Assembly (NCBI GenBank): GCA_034670025.1
Contig: JAXMOE010000005.1
Span: 62,001-126,000, forward strand
Length of the DNA stretch: 64,000 bases
Origin: PGYR01 sp034670025
GTDB lineage: Bacteria; Bacteroidota; Ignavibacteria; Kapaibacteriales; UBA2268
Direction of reading: 5' to 3'
This document shows, piece by piece, positions 43,621 through 55,500 of the stretch. Position numbers and translations under genes: made by a program. Under the pieces are notes generated by a model. That model saw only the letters and a list, made by a program, of their open reading frames with translations. It did not search any database and was not told the origin of the DNA. Every line of letters starts with the position of its first letter. Position 1 is the stretch's first letter.

Positions 43621-46238
43621 ATGGAATTAAAGAGCTATCAACATAAAGTGATTAATGATCTTGAAGAGTATTTGGACTATGTTCAAAAGGAAAGAGATTT
43701 AGCTAACGCTTTCAATCAGTATTGGACAAATAAAATTGGTCCTTATGACCCATTGGCTGGCACAGGAATGCAACCTTATAAAAACAATATACCCAACGCT
43801 GCTCATGTTGCAATGAAAGTCCCAACTGCAGGGGGTAAGACATTTATTGCTGTTAATGCCTTGCATTCTATATTTTCGGCTTTCGATTCAAACAAACCAA
43901 AAGCAGTAATTTGGTAGTTCCGTGGAGTAACTTGTTACAACAAACGGTAGAAGCTCTTTCTAACCCTGACCATCCATATAGACAAAAACTCAACACATTG
44001 TTCAACCACAGAGTAGAAGTTTATCAAAAAGAAGATTTGTTGCAAGGTTCAAACTTCAACCCAACAGTTGTAAAAGACCAGTTAAGCATTTTTGTAATGA
44101 GTTTTGCCAGTTTAAGAGCGAGGAACAAGGATGACCGCAAGGTTTACCAAGAAAATGGGCAGTTGGAATCTTTTGTATCGCAATTCAAAAACAGAGAACA
44201 CATATTTGAAGATGCAGATGACACAGCACTAATTAATGTATTGCGTTATCTGAATCCTGTGTTAGTAGTGGACGAGAGTCACAATGCAGAGAGTGAATTG
44301 AGTGTAGATATGCTCAAAAATCTAAACCCTTCATTTATATTAGATTTAACAGCAACACCGAAAGAAAATAGCAATATAGTTAGTTTAGTACCCGCTATAG
44401 AGCTAAAAAAAGAAAGTATGGTAAAGCTTCCTGTAATTGTTTATAACAATCATGATAAAACGGAAGTGATAAACAATGCTTTGCACTTACAACGCAAGTT
44501 AGAAAACTTAGCAAAAAAGCAAGAAGAGGAAGGCGGTAAGTATATAAGACCTATTGTATTATTTCAAGCACAACCAAAGACCAAAAATGATAACACTACT
44601 TTTGAGAAACTAAAAGAACAATTATTATCTTTAGGTATTCCTGAAAGTCAGATCAAAATAAAAACAGCCAATATTGATGAATTAAAAGGCATTGATTTGA
44701 TGAGCAAGGAATGTGAAGTCCGCTACATTATCACCATCAACGCTTTGAAAGAAGGTTGGGACTGCCCATTTGCTTACATCTTAGCTTCGTTAGCAGATAA
44801 ATCAAGTGCAGTAGATGTAGAACAGATTTTAGGTCGTGTACTGCGTCAACCTTATGTACAGAAACACAAATCATTTCAGCTCAATGTTTCTTATGTTCTA
44901 ACAGCATCTGCCAAATTCAATGAAACTTTGCAAAGTATTGTAAAGGGTTTACAAGAATCAGGTTTTAGCAAAAATGATTACCGTAAAGTTAACAAGATGA
45001 TAGATACAGAAACTGTAACTAACTCTCCAGTTGAAGATTTTCTTTTTCCTGAGCAGATTGATGAACAAATAGATGAAAGCAGAGTTACTTATGACCCAAA
45101 TGAAGATAAGTCAGAAACAGAATCAAACACAGTTATTGAAGAAATAGAAGCTTTGGCTGAACAAGAAAACAGACAGTTAGAAGAAGAAATAAGAAAGCAG
45201 GAACTTCAACCTGCTGACGAGAATATTTACCAAGAAATGGGTGACAAAGTGAAGCGCTACCGAGTAAAAGAGGTAAACAAGAAATTTATTGAAAAAATAG
45301 TATTTCCTCAGTTTTTCATCAAAGTAAAAGCAAACGATATTTTCAAAACGGATGAAGAGTTACTAAACAGAGAATCATTACTCAAAGATTTCAAACTATC
45401 TAAAGAAGATACAAAAATTGATTTCAACAAAATCTCTTCTGATTTATACAAGATTGATTTGGAGGAAGCTAAGAAAAATGAATATAGTCCTTCCTTTACA
45501 AAAATTGAAGACAACTTAGTAAAAGACCCAATAACAGAATACATTTTTGCAAAACCAAAAGAGAAACAGATAACTGATATTACACATCAAATGATGCAGA
45601 TTATCGGAAATATGTACCCAATAGCTGACCAAGAAATCAAGGTGTACATTGGTCGAATATTAAACAATATGACTACTGAGCAATTAAGAGATATTCTTGT
45701 TCGCAAATGGAGCTATACTGACAAAATCAAAGACAAAATCAGACAATTAGCTGACTCTTACGCCGAGGGGCAATTTATGGATTTAGTAAAGTCCAAACGA
45801 ATAGATACTAAGGGCAATTGGAATTTGAGTGAACAAATTGTACCAGGGAAAACGGGATCAGCAATTGGTAATTCACTCTATGAAAAAGAAGGGTCTATGA
45901 ACAACTTTGAAGAACGTGTAATAATGGAACTGGGGACATCTTCTAATATTGAGTTTTGGCATAGGAATTTAGAACGTGGGAAAGGATTTTATATAAATGG
46001 ATTTAAAGCCAACCACTATCCTGATTTTATATTACAAACAAAATCAGGAAGAACAATTGTAGTTGAAACAAAAGGAGACCACTTAGACGGTTCAGACAGT
46101 GCTGCCAAATGCCGCCTTGGGAACGAATGGGAAAAGCAAGCTGGTAATGAATTTGCCTACTTTATGATTTTTGAAAAAAAAGAGGTGGACGGAGCTTTTA
46201 CGTTGGATAAGGCTAAAGAGTTGATTAGCGGTATGTGA
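43621..46238 (+). pseudogene. res: Type III restriction endonuclease (Res), frameshifted
   Basis: An SF2 helicase-nuclease split across two frames. 43621-43917 (98 codons) holds the N terminus with Walker A PTAGGKT at 68-74 and ends ...KAVIW then TAG. 43911-46238 continues in the next frame from VVPWSNLLQQTVEAL. Inserting one base at about 43914 would restore the expected KAVIWLVPWSNLL. The second part has Walker B VVDESHNAE, helicase motif VI VDVEQILGRVLRQP, and a C-terminal PD-(D/E)xK nuclease (YPDFILQTKSGRTIVVETKGDHL). No homopolymer lies at the site, so it is either a real deletion or an assembly error. If real, restriction is lost while Mod may stay active. Confidence 0.85.
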
Positions 46239-46241
46239 CCC

Positions 46242-47648
46242 CTACACCACCGACCCCTTCGCATCACGTTCTTCAATCAAAAGCTCTCCCTTTTCTCTTA
46301 TCTGACTGTAACGGTACTTCAATGTGAAATACCCCATTATTGCAGTCGATATAGCACCTATAACTAGTGACCAGAATATTCCTTCCAGCCCGTAGTACTT
46401 GGAGCCAAAGTAAGCAAGCGGCACAAAGAACACAAACATATAGCTCGTAGTTAATGCTGCGGATTCTAGCGGCCTTTTGAGTACATTGAGTGCGCTGGTG
46501 GAAATCATAAGCACTCCACGGAATGCCATAGCAAACGGAGTTATGCTTAAGTATAGTACCATAACATTGACTACATCTGGGTCTGATTTGACAAACATAG
46601 AGATGGGCTCTTTGAACAGCTCGAAAAAGCCAATCATAGCAACTCCCCAGATGAAACAGAATGCAAAGACTAACTTGAATGCTTTGTCAATTCTGTCGAA
46701 CTTCAGAGCACCCCAATTTTGTCCAATGAAAGGGCTAAGTACTGCCGCAGTTGCCATAAACACAGTCATAACTAATGATTCTATTCGTGAAGCTGCACCG
46801 AGTGCTGCAACCGCTGCATCGCCATAATCGGCGGTGAAATCGATAATAATACCGAACCCAGCTGGCAATATAATATTACTACCAGCAGTTGGTAAACCAA
46901 CGTAGAGAATCTCTTTCCAGGATTGGAACACCTCTGCCAGAGGTGGCCTTTCGAATGTAATCATATCGTATTTGTAGTAGAGTATTCGGAATGCAATGAT
47001 TAGCGTAACAAACCTACCGATAAGTGTAGCAAGTGCCGCCCCTTGTATTCCCATAGCAGGAACTGGGCCAAGCCCGAATATGAACAATGGGTCCAAAACA
47101 ATGTTGATACCGACCGCCACAAGCATAATATAGCTCGGGGTTTTTATATCACCAGTCGCCCTTATTGCATAGTTGCCGACCATTGGCACAATCAAGAATA
47201 TAGTCCCGGGTAACCATATATACATATAATCTTTGATATAGGGCATAGTGCTTTCGTCCGCCCCCATAGCCATGAACATTGGCTCTAAGAACAGCAGTCC
47301 CAACACTATAGTGATAGCAGTAACGATAAGTGCGAGCACTATAGAATCGGTAGCCAATCGCTTTACCCTGTGCTCGTCTCCTTCCCCAATTGCCTTGGAT
47401 ATAACAGCTGTGGCACCCAATCCCAGCCCCATAGCAATACCGATAACAACAAACACCATTGGGAAAGTGAATGTAATAGCAGCTAATTGCTTTACGCCGA
47501 GCTTTGCTATGAAAACTGTGTCAATAAAGTTGAACCCAATTGCTGCACCAATACCAATAGTCATAGGTATAGCACCGTAGAGAAGTTGTTTGCCAACATT
47601 CCCAGTTGTGAATTTCGCTTTGTTTTTTACTTTAGTAGGAGTTGCCAA
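46242..47648 (-). CDS. MATE family multidrug efflux transporter
   Basis: A 468-residue membrane transporter with about twelve hydrophobic helices in two pseudo-symmetric halves. Characteristic segments are GAIPMTIGIGAAIGFNFIDTVFIAKLGVKQLAAITFTFPMV and GLGLGATAVISKAIGEGDEHRVKRL in the first half, and GLPTAGSNIILPAGFGIIIDFTADYGDAAVAALGAASRIESLV with FIGQNWGALKFDRIDKAF in the second. Family members exchange Na+ or H+ for cationic drugs. It converges with res, the stops being three bases apart. Confidence 0.93.
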   Translation of the reverse strand: MATPTKVKNKAKFTTGNVGKQLLYGAIPMTIGIGAAIGFNFIDTVFIAKLGVKQLAAITFTFPMVFVVIGIAMGLGLGATAVISKAIGEGDEHRVKRLATDSIVLALIVTAITIVLGLLFLEPMFMAMGADESTMPYIKDYMYIWLPGTIFLIVPMVGNYAIRATGDIKTPSYIMLVAVGINIVLDPLFIFGLGPVPAMGIQGAALATLIGRFVTLIIAFRILYYKYDMITFERPPLAEVFQSWKEILYVGLPTAGSNIILPAGFGIIIDFTADYGDAAVAALGAASRIESLVMTVFMATAAVLSPFIGQNWGALKFDRIDKAFKLVFAFCFIWGVAMIGFFELFKEPISMFVKSDPDVVNVMVLYLSITPFAMAFRGVLMISTSALNVLKRPLESAALTTSYMFVFFVPLAYFGSKYYGLEGIFWSLVIGAISTAIMGYFTLKYRYSQIREKGELLIEERDAKGSVV

Positions 47649-48177
47649 ACCCTCTCCTTATTTGTGATTTTGTAGGTTGTATAACCCACATCTGACGGAT
47701 AAGGACAATAATAATTATAAATTAAGCATTTGTGTATTAAGACAAAATGGTCTAAATTGTATAGAATTAATAAAATGTGTATTATATATTTCAAGCAATC
47801 AATAGATTGGAAAAAGTTTTTCTGATTATATGGCGACGGCATTTCGACTACGCTCAGTGACCTTGGTGAGGAAATCTATTGAGAAATAAAAATTAAAATT
47901 GCTGTGTTAAGGAGGGATTTCCTCCACTGGTGGAGGTGGCTTTTGCTGAAGGCAAAAGACTTAAGGTGGACAAACGAGTCATTGCGAACGAAGTGCGGCA
48001 ATCTCAAATGAGACAGCCACGTTCTTACAGTCCTCGCTGTGACATTTTACCCCCTCCCCAGTCTGAACAAGTTCAGGCAGCCTACGCTAAAGACGTGGCA
48101 GGCTCTTCCAGAGGGGCACAGGTAGCGATAAATTGAAAAAATTAATTAGAAAAACAGAAAACAAACATAACAACATT
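47649..48177. repeat. Gene-free stretch of dispersed repeats upstream of the giant genes
   Basis: 529 bases. The first ~180 are AT-rich with no clear signal. From 47830 the text is a mosaic of repeat families: TTTCGACTACGCTCAGTGA (47840-47858), the hairpin CCTCCAC-TG-GTGGAGG (47921-47936), GTCATTGCGAACGAAGTGCGGCAATCT-like text (47979-48005) and GGCTCTTCCAGAGGGGCACAGG (about 48101-48122). A short ORF (47930-48136) across it is composed of repeat sequence and is not credible. The last 50 bases hold the leader of the giant gene. Confidence 0.6.
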
Positions 48178-51100
48178 ATGAAAAAAGCAATACTCATACT
48201 CCTACTCTTGCCAATAATAGCAAGTAGCCAAACATTCAATGTGTTTGACATAGACACTACCGATTACCCAGTAATGAAAGCAAAGTTTTTTTCTACCGAT
48301 GTAAATAATAACACATTAATGAATTTTACAACATCTGATTTTGAGATAACTGAGAACGGCAATCCTGCTGAGGTGCTTAGTGTTAGTTGCATCCCTGAAA
48401 AAAGCATACAATCATCAATTGTAGTTGCTGTTGATATTTCAGGGTCAATGAGAGGAGAAGAGTTGGAGATATTAAAGAACTCTATCAAACACTTTGTAGA
48501 CTTAATTCCTGATGATGGTACTGAATTGTGTATTACTGCTTTCAACTCCGGAAACCACTTTATAAGTGATTTTTCAACCAATAAAACGGTATTAAAATCA
48601 AAAATTGATGATTTATCCGCTGGTGGTGGAACAGATTTTGATGCCGCATTCTTAAATCCAATGGCAGGAGCACTATTAGCAGTTGAAAATGGACGTTTCC
48701 TAAACAAAAGTGTAATTATTATTACTGACGGCTTTGCAAGTGGTGATGAAAACAAGATTATTTCAAAAGGAAAATCTATCAAATCAAGAGTGTTCGGGAT
48801 TTTAGTAAACAATGAAGCACCAGTAATATTGAAAAACATATTCAGAGAAACTGGAGGCAAAAGCTTTGATAATATTATTACTGAAAGTGATTACAATGAG
48901 TCTTTTCGATCCTTAAATTTAATGATAAACAACAAACCTTGTGATATTAGTTGGCAGGCTATTCCGAGTTGTAAACCAACAATTGACGTTGTTGTAGAAA
49001 ACAAAGTAAATGATTTGACTTCAGCACTTTCGTATAAATTAAATAAAGAACAACAAGTCACTTTTACTATTGGTAGTTATTTAATTGCTTTTGATAAAGA
49101 AACACAAGATACCACAATTGAAATTACATCTAACAGTGGTACTCAAATCATAAACACAATATTCTTTTTGCCAGACAACGGTAGCTTCAGTGTTACCACA
49201 CCTCTACCAATTACTATTCCTAAAAACGGGACCGTTGAATTAAAAATCAATAAAATTATACAGGATGACAAAAAAGAGTATGTAAAAATGGGAATAATTA
49301 GTGATTATTGTTCTACCTCTGTTGGTTTACTCAGAGGAGACAAACATTCAAAAATTAGTGAGAAAACAATAAATTTGACCTATCCTAATGGAGGCGAACA
49401 TTTTGTTGCAGGTGAAGACACCACTATCACATGGGAAGGAATATCCGAAAGAGAAATTGTAGAACTAAATTTCAGTAGCAACAGTGGAAAGAAATGGGAA
49501 AGTATCACAAAAAATGCGACGAATAATTCATATGGTTGGACTCTCCCAATAATTGAAAGTGACTCTTGTTTGGTTAATGTTATTCAAAATGAAAATTATG
49601 AGCAGTATGAAACAAGTGATATTATTTGGGACAAAGCATTGGGCGGATCAAATGAAGATTATGCAAATTCAATTGTGTCAGTAAGTGATGGAGGATACAT
49701 AGTTGTTGGTAATAGCAGCTCTATTGATAAAGACATTTCCAAACCAGTAGGTAGGAATGATTTTTGGATAGTAAAAATAGATTCAGAAAGCGAATTGCTA
49801 TGGGAAAGATCATTCGGTACTGGTATTGATGACACCGCTAAAGCCATAATAGAAACTAAGGGGGGCGATTTTGTAATTGTAGGTTCATCAAAATCAGGCA
49901 AAAGTGGAACTAGCTATCCAGGCCGTAATGATGATTACTGGATTTGTAAGATTAGTTCAACAGGCGAGTTAATTTGGGAAAAAACATATGGAGGAACTAG
50001 TAAAGAGATAGCAAATTCAGTTGTAGAAGCTACTGATGGTGGATTTGTAGTTGCTGGTTACAGTAGTTCAGAAGATGGAGATATTACTAACCCACAAGGT
50101 CGTGCCGATTGTTGGTTAATTAAATTAGATGCAAATGGCGAATTACTTTGGCAAAAATCTTATGGAGGTATTCATCATGAGGAGATAAACTCTATTGTCC
50201 AAACAATAGACGGCGGTTACATTGTCGCAGGAACTATTAGTTCTATTGGTGTTAACCCCAAATCAAAAGGTGACTATGATTATTGGGTGCTCAAATTCGA
50301 TGCCAATGGTAACTTGGAAAGAGAGAATTATTATGGTGGCAGAGGCAAAGACGTTGCACATTCTATTCAAGAAACTTTTGACTATGGTTATATAATTTCT
50401 GGATTTAGTGAATCTGAAGGTGATGATATTACAAACTCAAAAGGTGAAGAGGATTGTTGGATTGTAAAAACAGATTCTGAAGGAATTATAGAATGGGAAA
50501 AATCACTTGGCGGTTCTGGAAATGATGGTGCTAATTCGGTAGTCCAAACGAATGATGGTGGGTATATAGTAGCGGGTTACAGTATTTCTCAAGATGGAGA
50601 CATTTCTGACCCATTAGGATACTATGATTACTGGGTTGCAAAGCTAAACGCAGTAGGTGAGTTGGAGTGGGGAAGAAATTATGGTGGTATAACAGACGAC
50701 AGGGCTACAGACGTAGCACTCACTAACGACGGAAATTATATTGTAGCTGGTTTCACTAGGTCTATTAGTGGAGATGTTTCGAATCACAATGGAGCTATTG
50801 ATTATTGGGTTGTAAAAATTGCAGCAGCACCAAATGTTCTCCAATCAGACACATCGGATGCACTGTTTTCAATCATAATGCCCAAACCTGAAATAAGAAT
50901 AACAGATGTAAATATGGGGGAAGTAACAGTTGGTAATACGAAAGATACTACCGTTTCTTCTGTTATTTGTAATACTGGTGATGCTCCGCTGCATGTGCTT
51001 GGGGTGGATATAACAGGTGGCGATGCAACTGATTTCCTTATTCCACGTGGTGCGGGTGATTTCTATTTGGAGAAAGACCAGTGTCAAGATATGATGTTTG

Positions 51101-52524
51101 AGTTTACTCCGTCAGCTTTGGGAAACCGAACAGCAGTTGCAACAATCAGAACTACAATCGGAGACTTCTCTGACACAATAAACATCCGTGGAGTAGGAAT
51201 AAACCCATTAATTGAAGCATCTACAGATGTTGTAGATTTCGGAAAAATTAGATTAGGGTTATCAAAAGATACAACTGTTTATTTATTAGAAAACAAGACC
51301 AATCGTGATATTATAATTACCAATACTTCACTGTTGGGACCAGATATGGAGCAATTTGAGATCCTAACTCTGGACAAATCATTCATTGTACCAGCTAATG
51401 GCACTAAAAGTTTAGATTTAGAATACACTGCTCAATACATAGGCAAAGCAAATTCTTCAATTGACTTTGAGTACGAAGGTGCTCATGAACCACTGCGATC
51501 TCTCCTTTTTGCTGAGGGGATTGACGATGTTGTAGAGATCTATGCTGATACTATTGATTTTGGTGAAGTTGAAATAGGTTTACTTAAAGATACAAACGCT
51601 TATGCAATAAAAAACATCAGTAGCAATGACGTATTAGTTTCTGACATTACACTAAAAGGACCAGATTTAGAACAATTTAGCATTGAAGAGTCGGATACTG
51701 ATTTTGTAATAGAAAGCTATGATTCGCTTAGAATAAATCTAAGATTTACTGCATTGAAACCAGGTCTTAGCAACACTACAATTGAATCCAAGAATCACTT
51801 AACTGCTACAACCCTCACTTTTGTGTTAATAGGTAGAGGAGTCGGTGGTAAAGTAACCCCAGCAATTGTGGATTCATATATTGGTGAAGCTTCAGATTTG
51901 AGAATTAATTTAAGTGAAATTGAACCCGATTTGCTTTCAGAAATTGCAACAAGCTTCACAGCGACGGTGAGCTATAACTCAACGCTCCTTGCCCCGATCG
52001 ATAAGAATATGACAGTTACCACTGAAAATACTACCTCATTTATTGAATTAGAAGGACAGCTAAGCGGTGCTGCACAAATTGCAACAGTACCGATGAAAGT
52101 GGGATTGGGTACTGCAATCAGCAGTGGACTTGTAGTAACAGAATTCCAACTGTACGATGCAAATGGTGATTCTGTAGATTATCAAATAGAGCCAGGAGTT
52201 GGCGAGTTCAACGTCCTTGGTATCTGCGAAGAGGGTGGCACTAGATTAGTAAATCCCAATGGTGAACAGGTAGAAATGATTGTTAGTCAAGACCAGATGA
52301 ACACGAGTGCAACTGTCAGCTTAAACCTAATCGAATCAGGACAAACAGACCTGATAATATATGACCAGTTGGGCAATGCCATAGAAACTGCTTATTCAGG
52401 CACACCTAACACTGGCACAAAAGAGCTGACTTTAGATCTAAGCAATTTTGCGAATGGCCGATATTACATTAAGTTGATTACTCCGACAATCACCAAAACA
52501 GAAATAATAGAAATAGTACGATGA
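48178..52524 (+). CDS. Giant T9SS surface protein: vWA, seven-bladed propeller, ASH domains (copy A)
   Basis: 1448 residues from the ATG at 48178, chosen because MKKAILILLLLPIIASSQ is the signal peptide and is identical in the paralogue; an earlier TTG would add 15 charged residues. Domains: vWA at about 75-250 with metal site D86-I-S-G-S90; an Ig-like YPNGGEHFVAG domain at about 400-470; seven repeats of the DGGYIVAGYS / DYWVVKLDANGELLWEKSYGG type at about 480-880, giving a seven-bladed propeller; three ASH/choice-of-anchor-D-like domains (900-1225); a cohesin-like sandwich (1225-1365); and a type A T9SS tail. It is probably a surface adhesin with a metal-dependent ligand site. The stop overlaps the start of copy B by four bases. 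Confidence 0.85.
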   Translation: MKKAILILLLLPIIASSQTFNVFDIDTTDYPVMKAKFFSTDVNNNTLMNFTTSDFEITENGNPAEVLSVSCIPEKSIQSSIVVAVDISGSMRGEELEILKNSIKHFVDLIPDDGTELCITAFNSGNHFISDFSTNKTVLKSKIDDLSAGGGTDFDAAFLNPMAGALLAVENGRFLNKSVIIITDGFASGDENKIISKGKSIKSRVFGILVNNEAPVILKNIFRETGGKSFDNIITESDYNESFRSLNLMINNKPCDISWQAIPSCKPTIDVVVENKVNDLTSALSYKLNKEQQVTFTIGSYLIAFDKETQDTTIEITSNSGTQIINTIFFLPDNGSFSVTTPLPITIPKNGTVELKINKIIQDDKKEYVKMGIISDYCSTSVGLLRGDKHSKISEKTINLTYPNGGEHFVAGEDTTITWEGISEREIVELNFSSNSGKKWESITKNATNNSYGWTLPIIESDSCLVNVIQNENYEQYETSDIIWDKALGGSNEDYANSIVSVSDGGYIVVGNSSSIDKDISKPVGRNDFWIVKIDSESELLWERSFGTGIDDTAKAIIETKGGDFVIVGSSKSGKSGTSYPGRNDDYWICKISSTGELIWEKTYGGTSKEIANSVVEATDGGFVVAGYSSSEDGDITNPQGRADCWLIKLDANGELLWQKSYGGIHHEEINSIVQTIDGGYIVAGTISSIGVNPKSKGDYDYWVLKFDANGNLERENYYGGRGKDVAHSIQETFDYGYIISGFSESEGDDITNSKGEEDCWIVKTDSEGIIEWEKSLGGSGNDGANSVVQTNDGGYIVAGYSISQDGDISDPLGYYDYWVAKLNAVGELEWGRNYGGITDDRATDVALTNDGNYIVAGFTRSISGDVSNHNGAIDYWVVKIAAAPNVLQSDTSDALFSIIMPKPEIRITDVNMGEVTVGNTKDTTVSSVICNTGDAPLHVLGVDITGGDATDFLIPRGAGDFYLEKDQCQDMMFEFTPSALGNRTAVATIRTTIGDFSDTINIRGVGINPLIEASTDVVDFGKIRLGLSKDTTVYLLENKTNRDIIITNTSLLGPDMEQFEILTLDKSFIVPANGTKSLDLEYTAQYIGKANSSIDFEYEGAHEPLRSLLFAEGIDDVVEIYADTIDFGEVEIGLLKDTNAYAIKNISSNDVLVSDITLKGPDLEQFSIEESDTDFVIESYDSLRINLRFTALKPGLSNTTIESKNHLTATTLTFVLIGRGVGGKVTPAIVDSYIGEASDLRINLSEIEPDLLSEIATSFTATVSYNSTLLAPIDKNMTVTTENTTSFIELEGQLSGAAQIATVPMKVGLGTAISSGLVVTEFQLYDANGDSVDYQIEPGVGEFNVLGICEEGGTRLVNPNGEQVEMIVSQDQMNTSATVSLNLIESGQTDLIIYDQLGNAIETAYSGTPNTGTKELTLDLSNFANGRYYIKLITPTITKTEIIEIVR

Positions 52525-55500
52525 AAAAAGCAATACTCATACTCCTACTCTTGCCAATCATAGCAAGTAGCCAATCATTCGATGTGTTTGCGATAGACAC
52601 CAGCGATTACCCTGTAATGAAAGCCAAGTTCTTTTCGGTAGATGAAAACGGCGACCAAATACTAAACCACACTACATCTGATTTTGAAATAACCGAGAAT
52701 GGCAATCCCGCTGAGGTGCTTAGTGTAAGTTGTCCGGAAATGAATGATGAACCAATTTCAATTGTTATTGCAGTTGATATTTCTGGATCAATGGAAGGGG
52801 AAAGAATTAATACTTTGAAAAACTCTTTAAATTTTTTCATTGACTTAGTTCCAAATAATGGAAGTGAGGTTGCTGTTATTGCCTTCAATAGTAAAAACTA
52901 TTTTGTAAGCGATTTTTCTAGAAATAAAAAGAAATTAAAATCAAATATTTCCAACTTGTCCGCAAATGGTAGTACCGATTTTGACGCTGCATTTATAAAT
53001 CCTGTTGCTGGTGCATTAGTTGCAATGGATAAAGCACAATACGCTAATCGAAATGTAGTAATAATTACAGATGGTTTTGCTAAAGGTAATGAAAACAGAA
53101 TTATTGGCTCAGCAAATTCTTTGGGTGCAAGAATATTTGGAATTTTAGTTGAGAGCCATGCACCTAACATGCTTATTAACATTTTTAATAGCACTGGCGG
53201 TAGAAGTTTCGATAATATTATTACAAAAGAAGAGTTCAATGAATCATTTTCAAATATTAATTTAGAATTATACAATATCCCTTGTGAACTAAGCTGGAAA
53301 AGTAATCCAATTTGTATGACGAAATTGGATTTAAGAATTGAGAATAAAGTTAATAAACTACCCTTCAGCACAGGGATATCACTTGATGAAGAAAACCTGG
53401 TAACATTCGACTTTAATAGCAGAGTGATTGATTTTGGTGAAATCAGTACAGACACTTCTTTAACTATAACTTCTGATACCAGAACCCAAACAATTACTGA
53501 TGTAGTGTTTGAACCAGATTTCGGATATTATGAAGTTACTTCACCCTTGCCTATTTCATTTACTAAAGGTGAATCAAAAGAATTAGAGATCAAATATTCT
53601 AATAACTCTAATGAAAGAGAATATACCCAAATGACTTTGGTTACTAACTATTGTAACAACAACATTTCTCTTTTGTCTGGAGATAAGAATAAAAGTATAT
53701 CTAATAAGATTATAAAATTAACCCATCCCAACGGAGGTGAGGTATTTTCGGCTGGTGCTGATACAGCCATAACTTGGAAAGGAGTGCCTCAGAAAGAAAT
53801 AGTTCAGCTAAATTTTAGCGAGAATAATGGGAAAGATTGGGAATCTATTCAATCTACAGATGAATATTCCGAAATTGATTGGAGAGTTCCCATAGTGGAG
53901 TCCGACAGCTGTCTAATTGCTATTGATTATTATGGAAGCAATAATGAAGAGAACAAAGATGATATGGAAGTTGAATGGTATAAAACTTATGGTGGTTCAG
54001 AATTAGAAGAATCCAGAGAAATATTACGAACTTACGATGGTGGTTATTTGTTGTCTGGTTCCACGGAGTCAAATGATTTAGACATGAACGTAAACACTAG
54101 TGATAGGATGGGATTTCTAGCAAAAACGGACTCTTCAGGAGAGTTAAGTTGGGTTAAAGTTTATGGGATTAATAAAAGAAATAGTTTGGAATCTACAACT
54201 CAAACTGCTGATAGTGGGTATGTTTTTGTGGGTTCTGTGTTAAGAGAAAAATACAATACCTCGGATTTGTGGGTAGTTAAAGTAGATTCTAACGGGGCAG
54301 TCTTATGGGAAAAAGTATATGGAGGTATTTCGGACGATTATGGTGAGTCAGTAAAACAAACGCCAGATGGTGGATTTATAATAGCAGGTGCAAGTAACTC
54401 GGACGATGGGACATTAAGTTCAGTTGGTAACAAAGGACAAAGCGATATATGGGTGTTGAAATTAGATAATAATGGCGACTTAGTTTGGTCCAAAACTATT
54501 GGTGGTTCTAATAATGACTTTGCTACTGATATCGTACTATCTAATGATGGAGGATATGTATTGACAGGTGTTAGTGCATCAAAAGATTGGGGATTTGGTT
54601 CAGACAATCAAAGTTCGGAAGATATATTTGTGATTAAATTAAATTCCAATGGAACAGAACAATGGAGACATATTGATGTCGGCTTTAGTGATGATTATGC
54701 TAGTTCCATCACTAAAACTAAATATGGTAAATATGTTATAGCTGGTTCAAGAAGAGATATAAATGGAAATGGTTTAGATGGATTGGTGATAAAATTATCC
54801 ACTTCTGGTTCGGTAGAAATGAGAAATCAATTTGGTGGATCACTGAACGATGTTTTTAATGATGTCATCGAATTAGAAAATGGGAATATACTACTCACTG
54901 GTTACAGTGCCTCGTACAATGGTGACTTATCGGAAGCAGTCAACAAAGGCGTTAATGATATTTGGATATTGAAATTAGATGAAAAAGGAAAAATAATATG
55001 GTCCAATACAAAAGGAGGTTCAAGAGATGATAGAGGCTATTCAATTTTACAAACAGAGGATAATGAATTTGCAATAGTTGGCGTTACAACTTCTTCAGAT
55101 TATGACTTTGAAGAATATCCCCCAAAGGGCTATTATGATATATTCATGATGAAATTTAGAAAAACGCTCCCCCTCCAATCAGACACCTCAGACGCTGTGT
55201 TCTCTATTATAATTCCTAAGCCAACAATACAAAATAATAATATTGACATGGGCGAGATGATAGTGGGAAATACCAAAGATACTATTATTTCATCTGTAAT
55301 ATGCAACAGAGGCAACTCAACTCTGCATATATTAGGCGTGGATATAGCTGGGGACGATGCAGCCGATTTTCTGATTTCGAGAGGTGGTGGGGATTTCTAT
55401 TTAGAGAAAGATCAGTGTCAAGATATGATGTTTGAGTTTACTCCATCAATGTCTGCAAGAAGAACCACTTGGGCTACTATTAGAACAACTATTGGTAATT

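Noticed and set aside
43621..46238. Phase-variable switch at the res frameshift
   Set aside because: No homopolymer or short tandem repeat lies at the frameshift, so slipped-strand switching is not supported.
47930..48136. 68-codon plus-strand ORF upstream of the giant genes
   Set aside because: It consists almost entirely of dispersed intergenic repeats and overlaps no recognisable domain.
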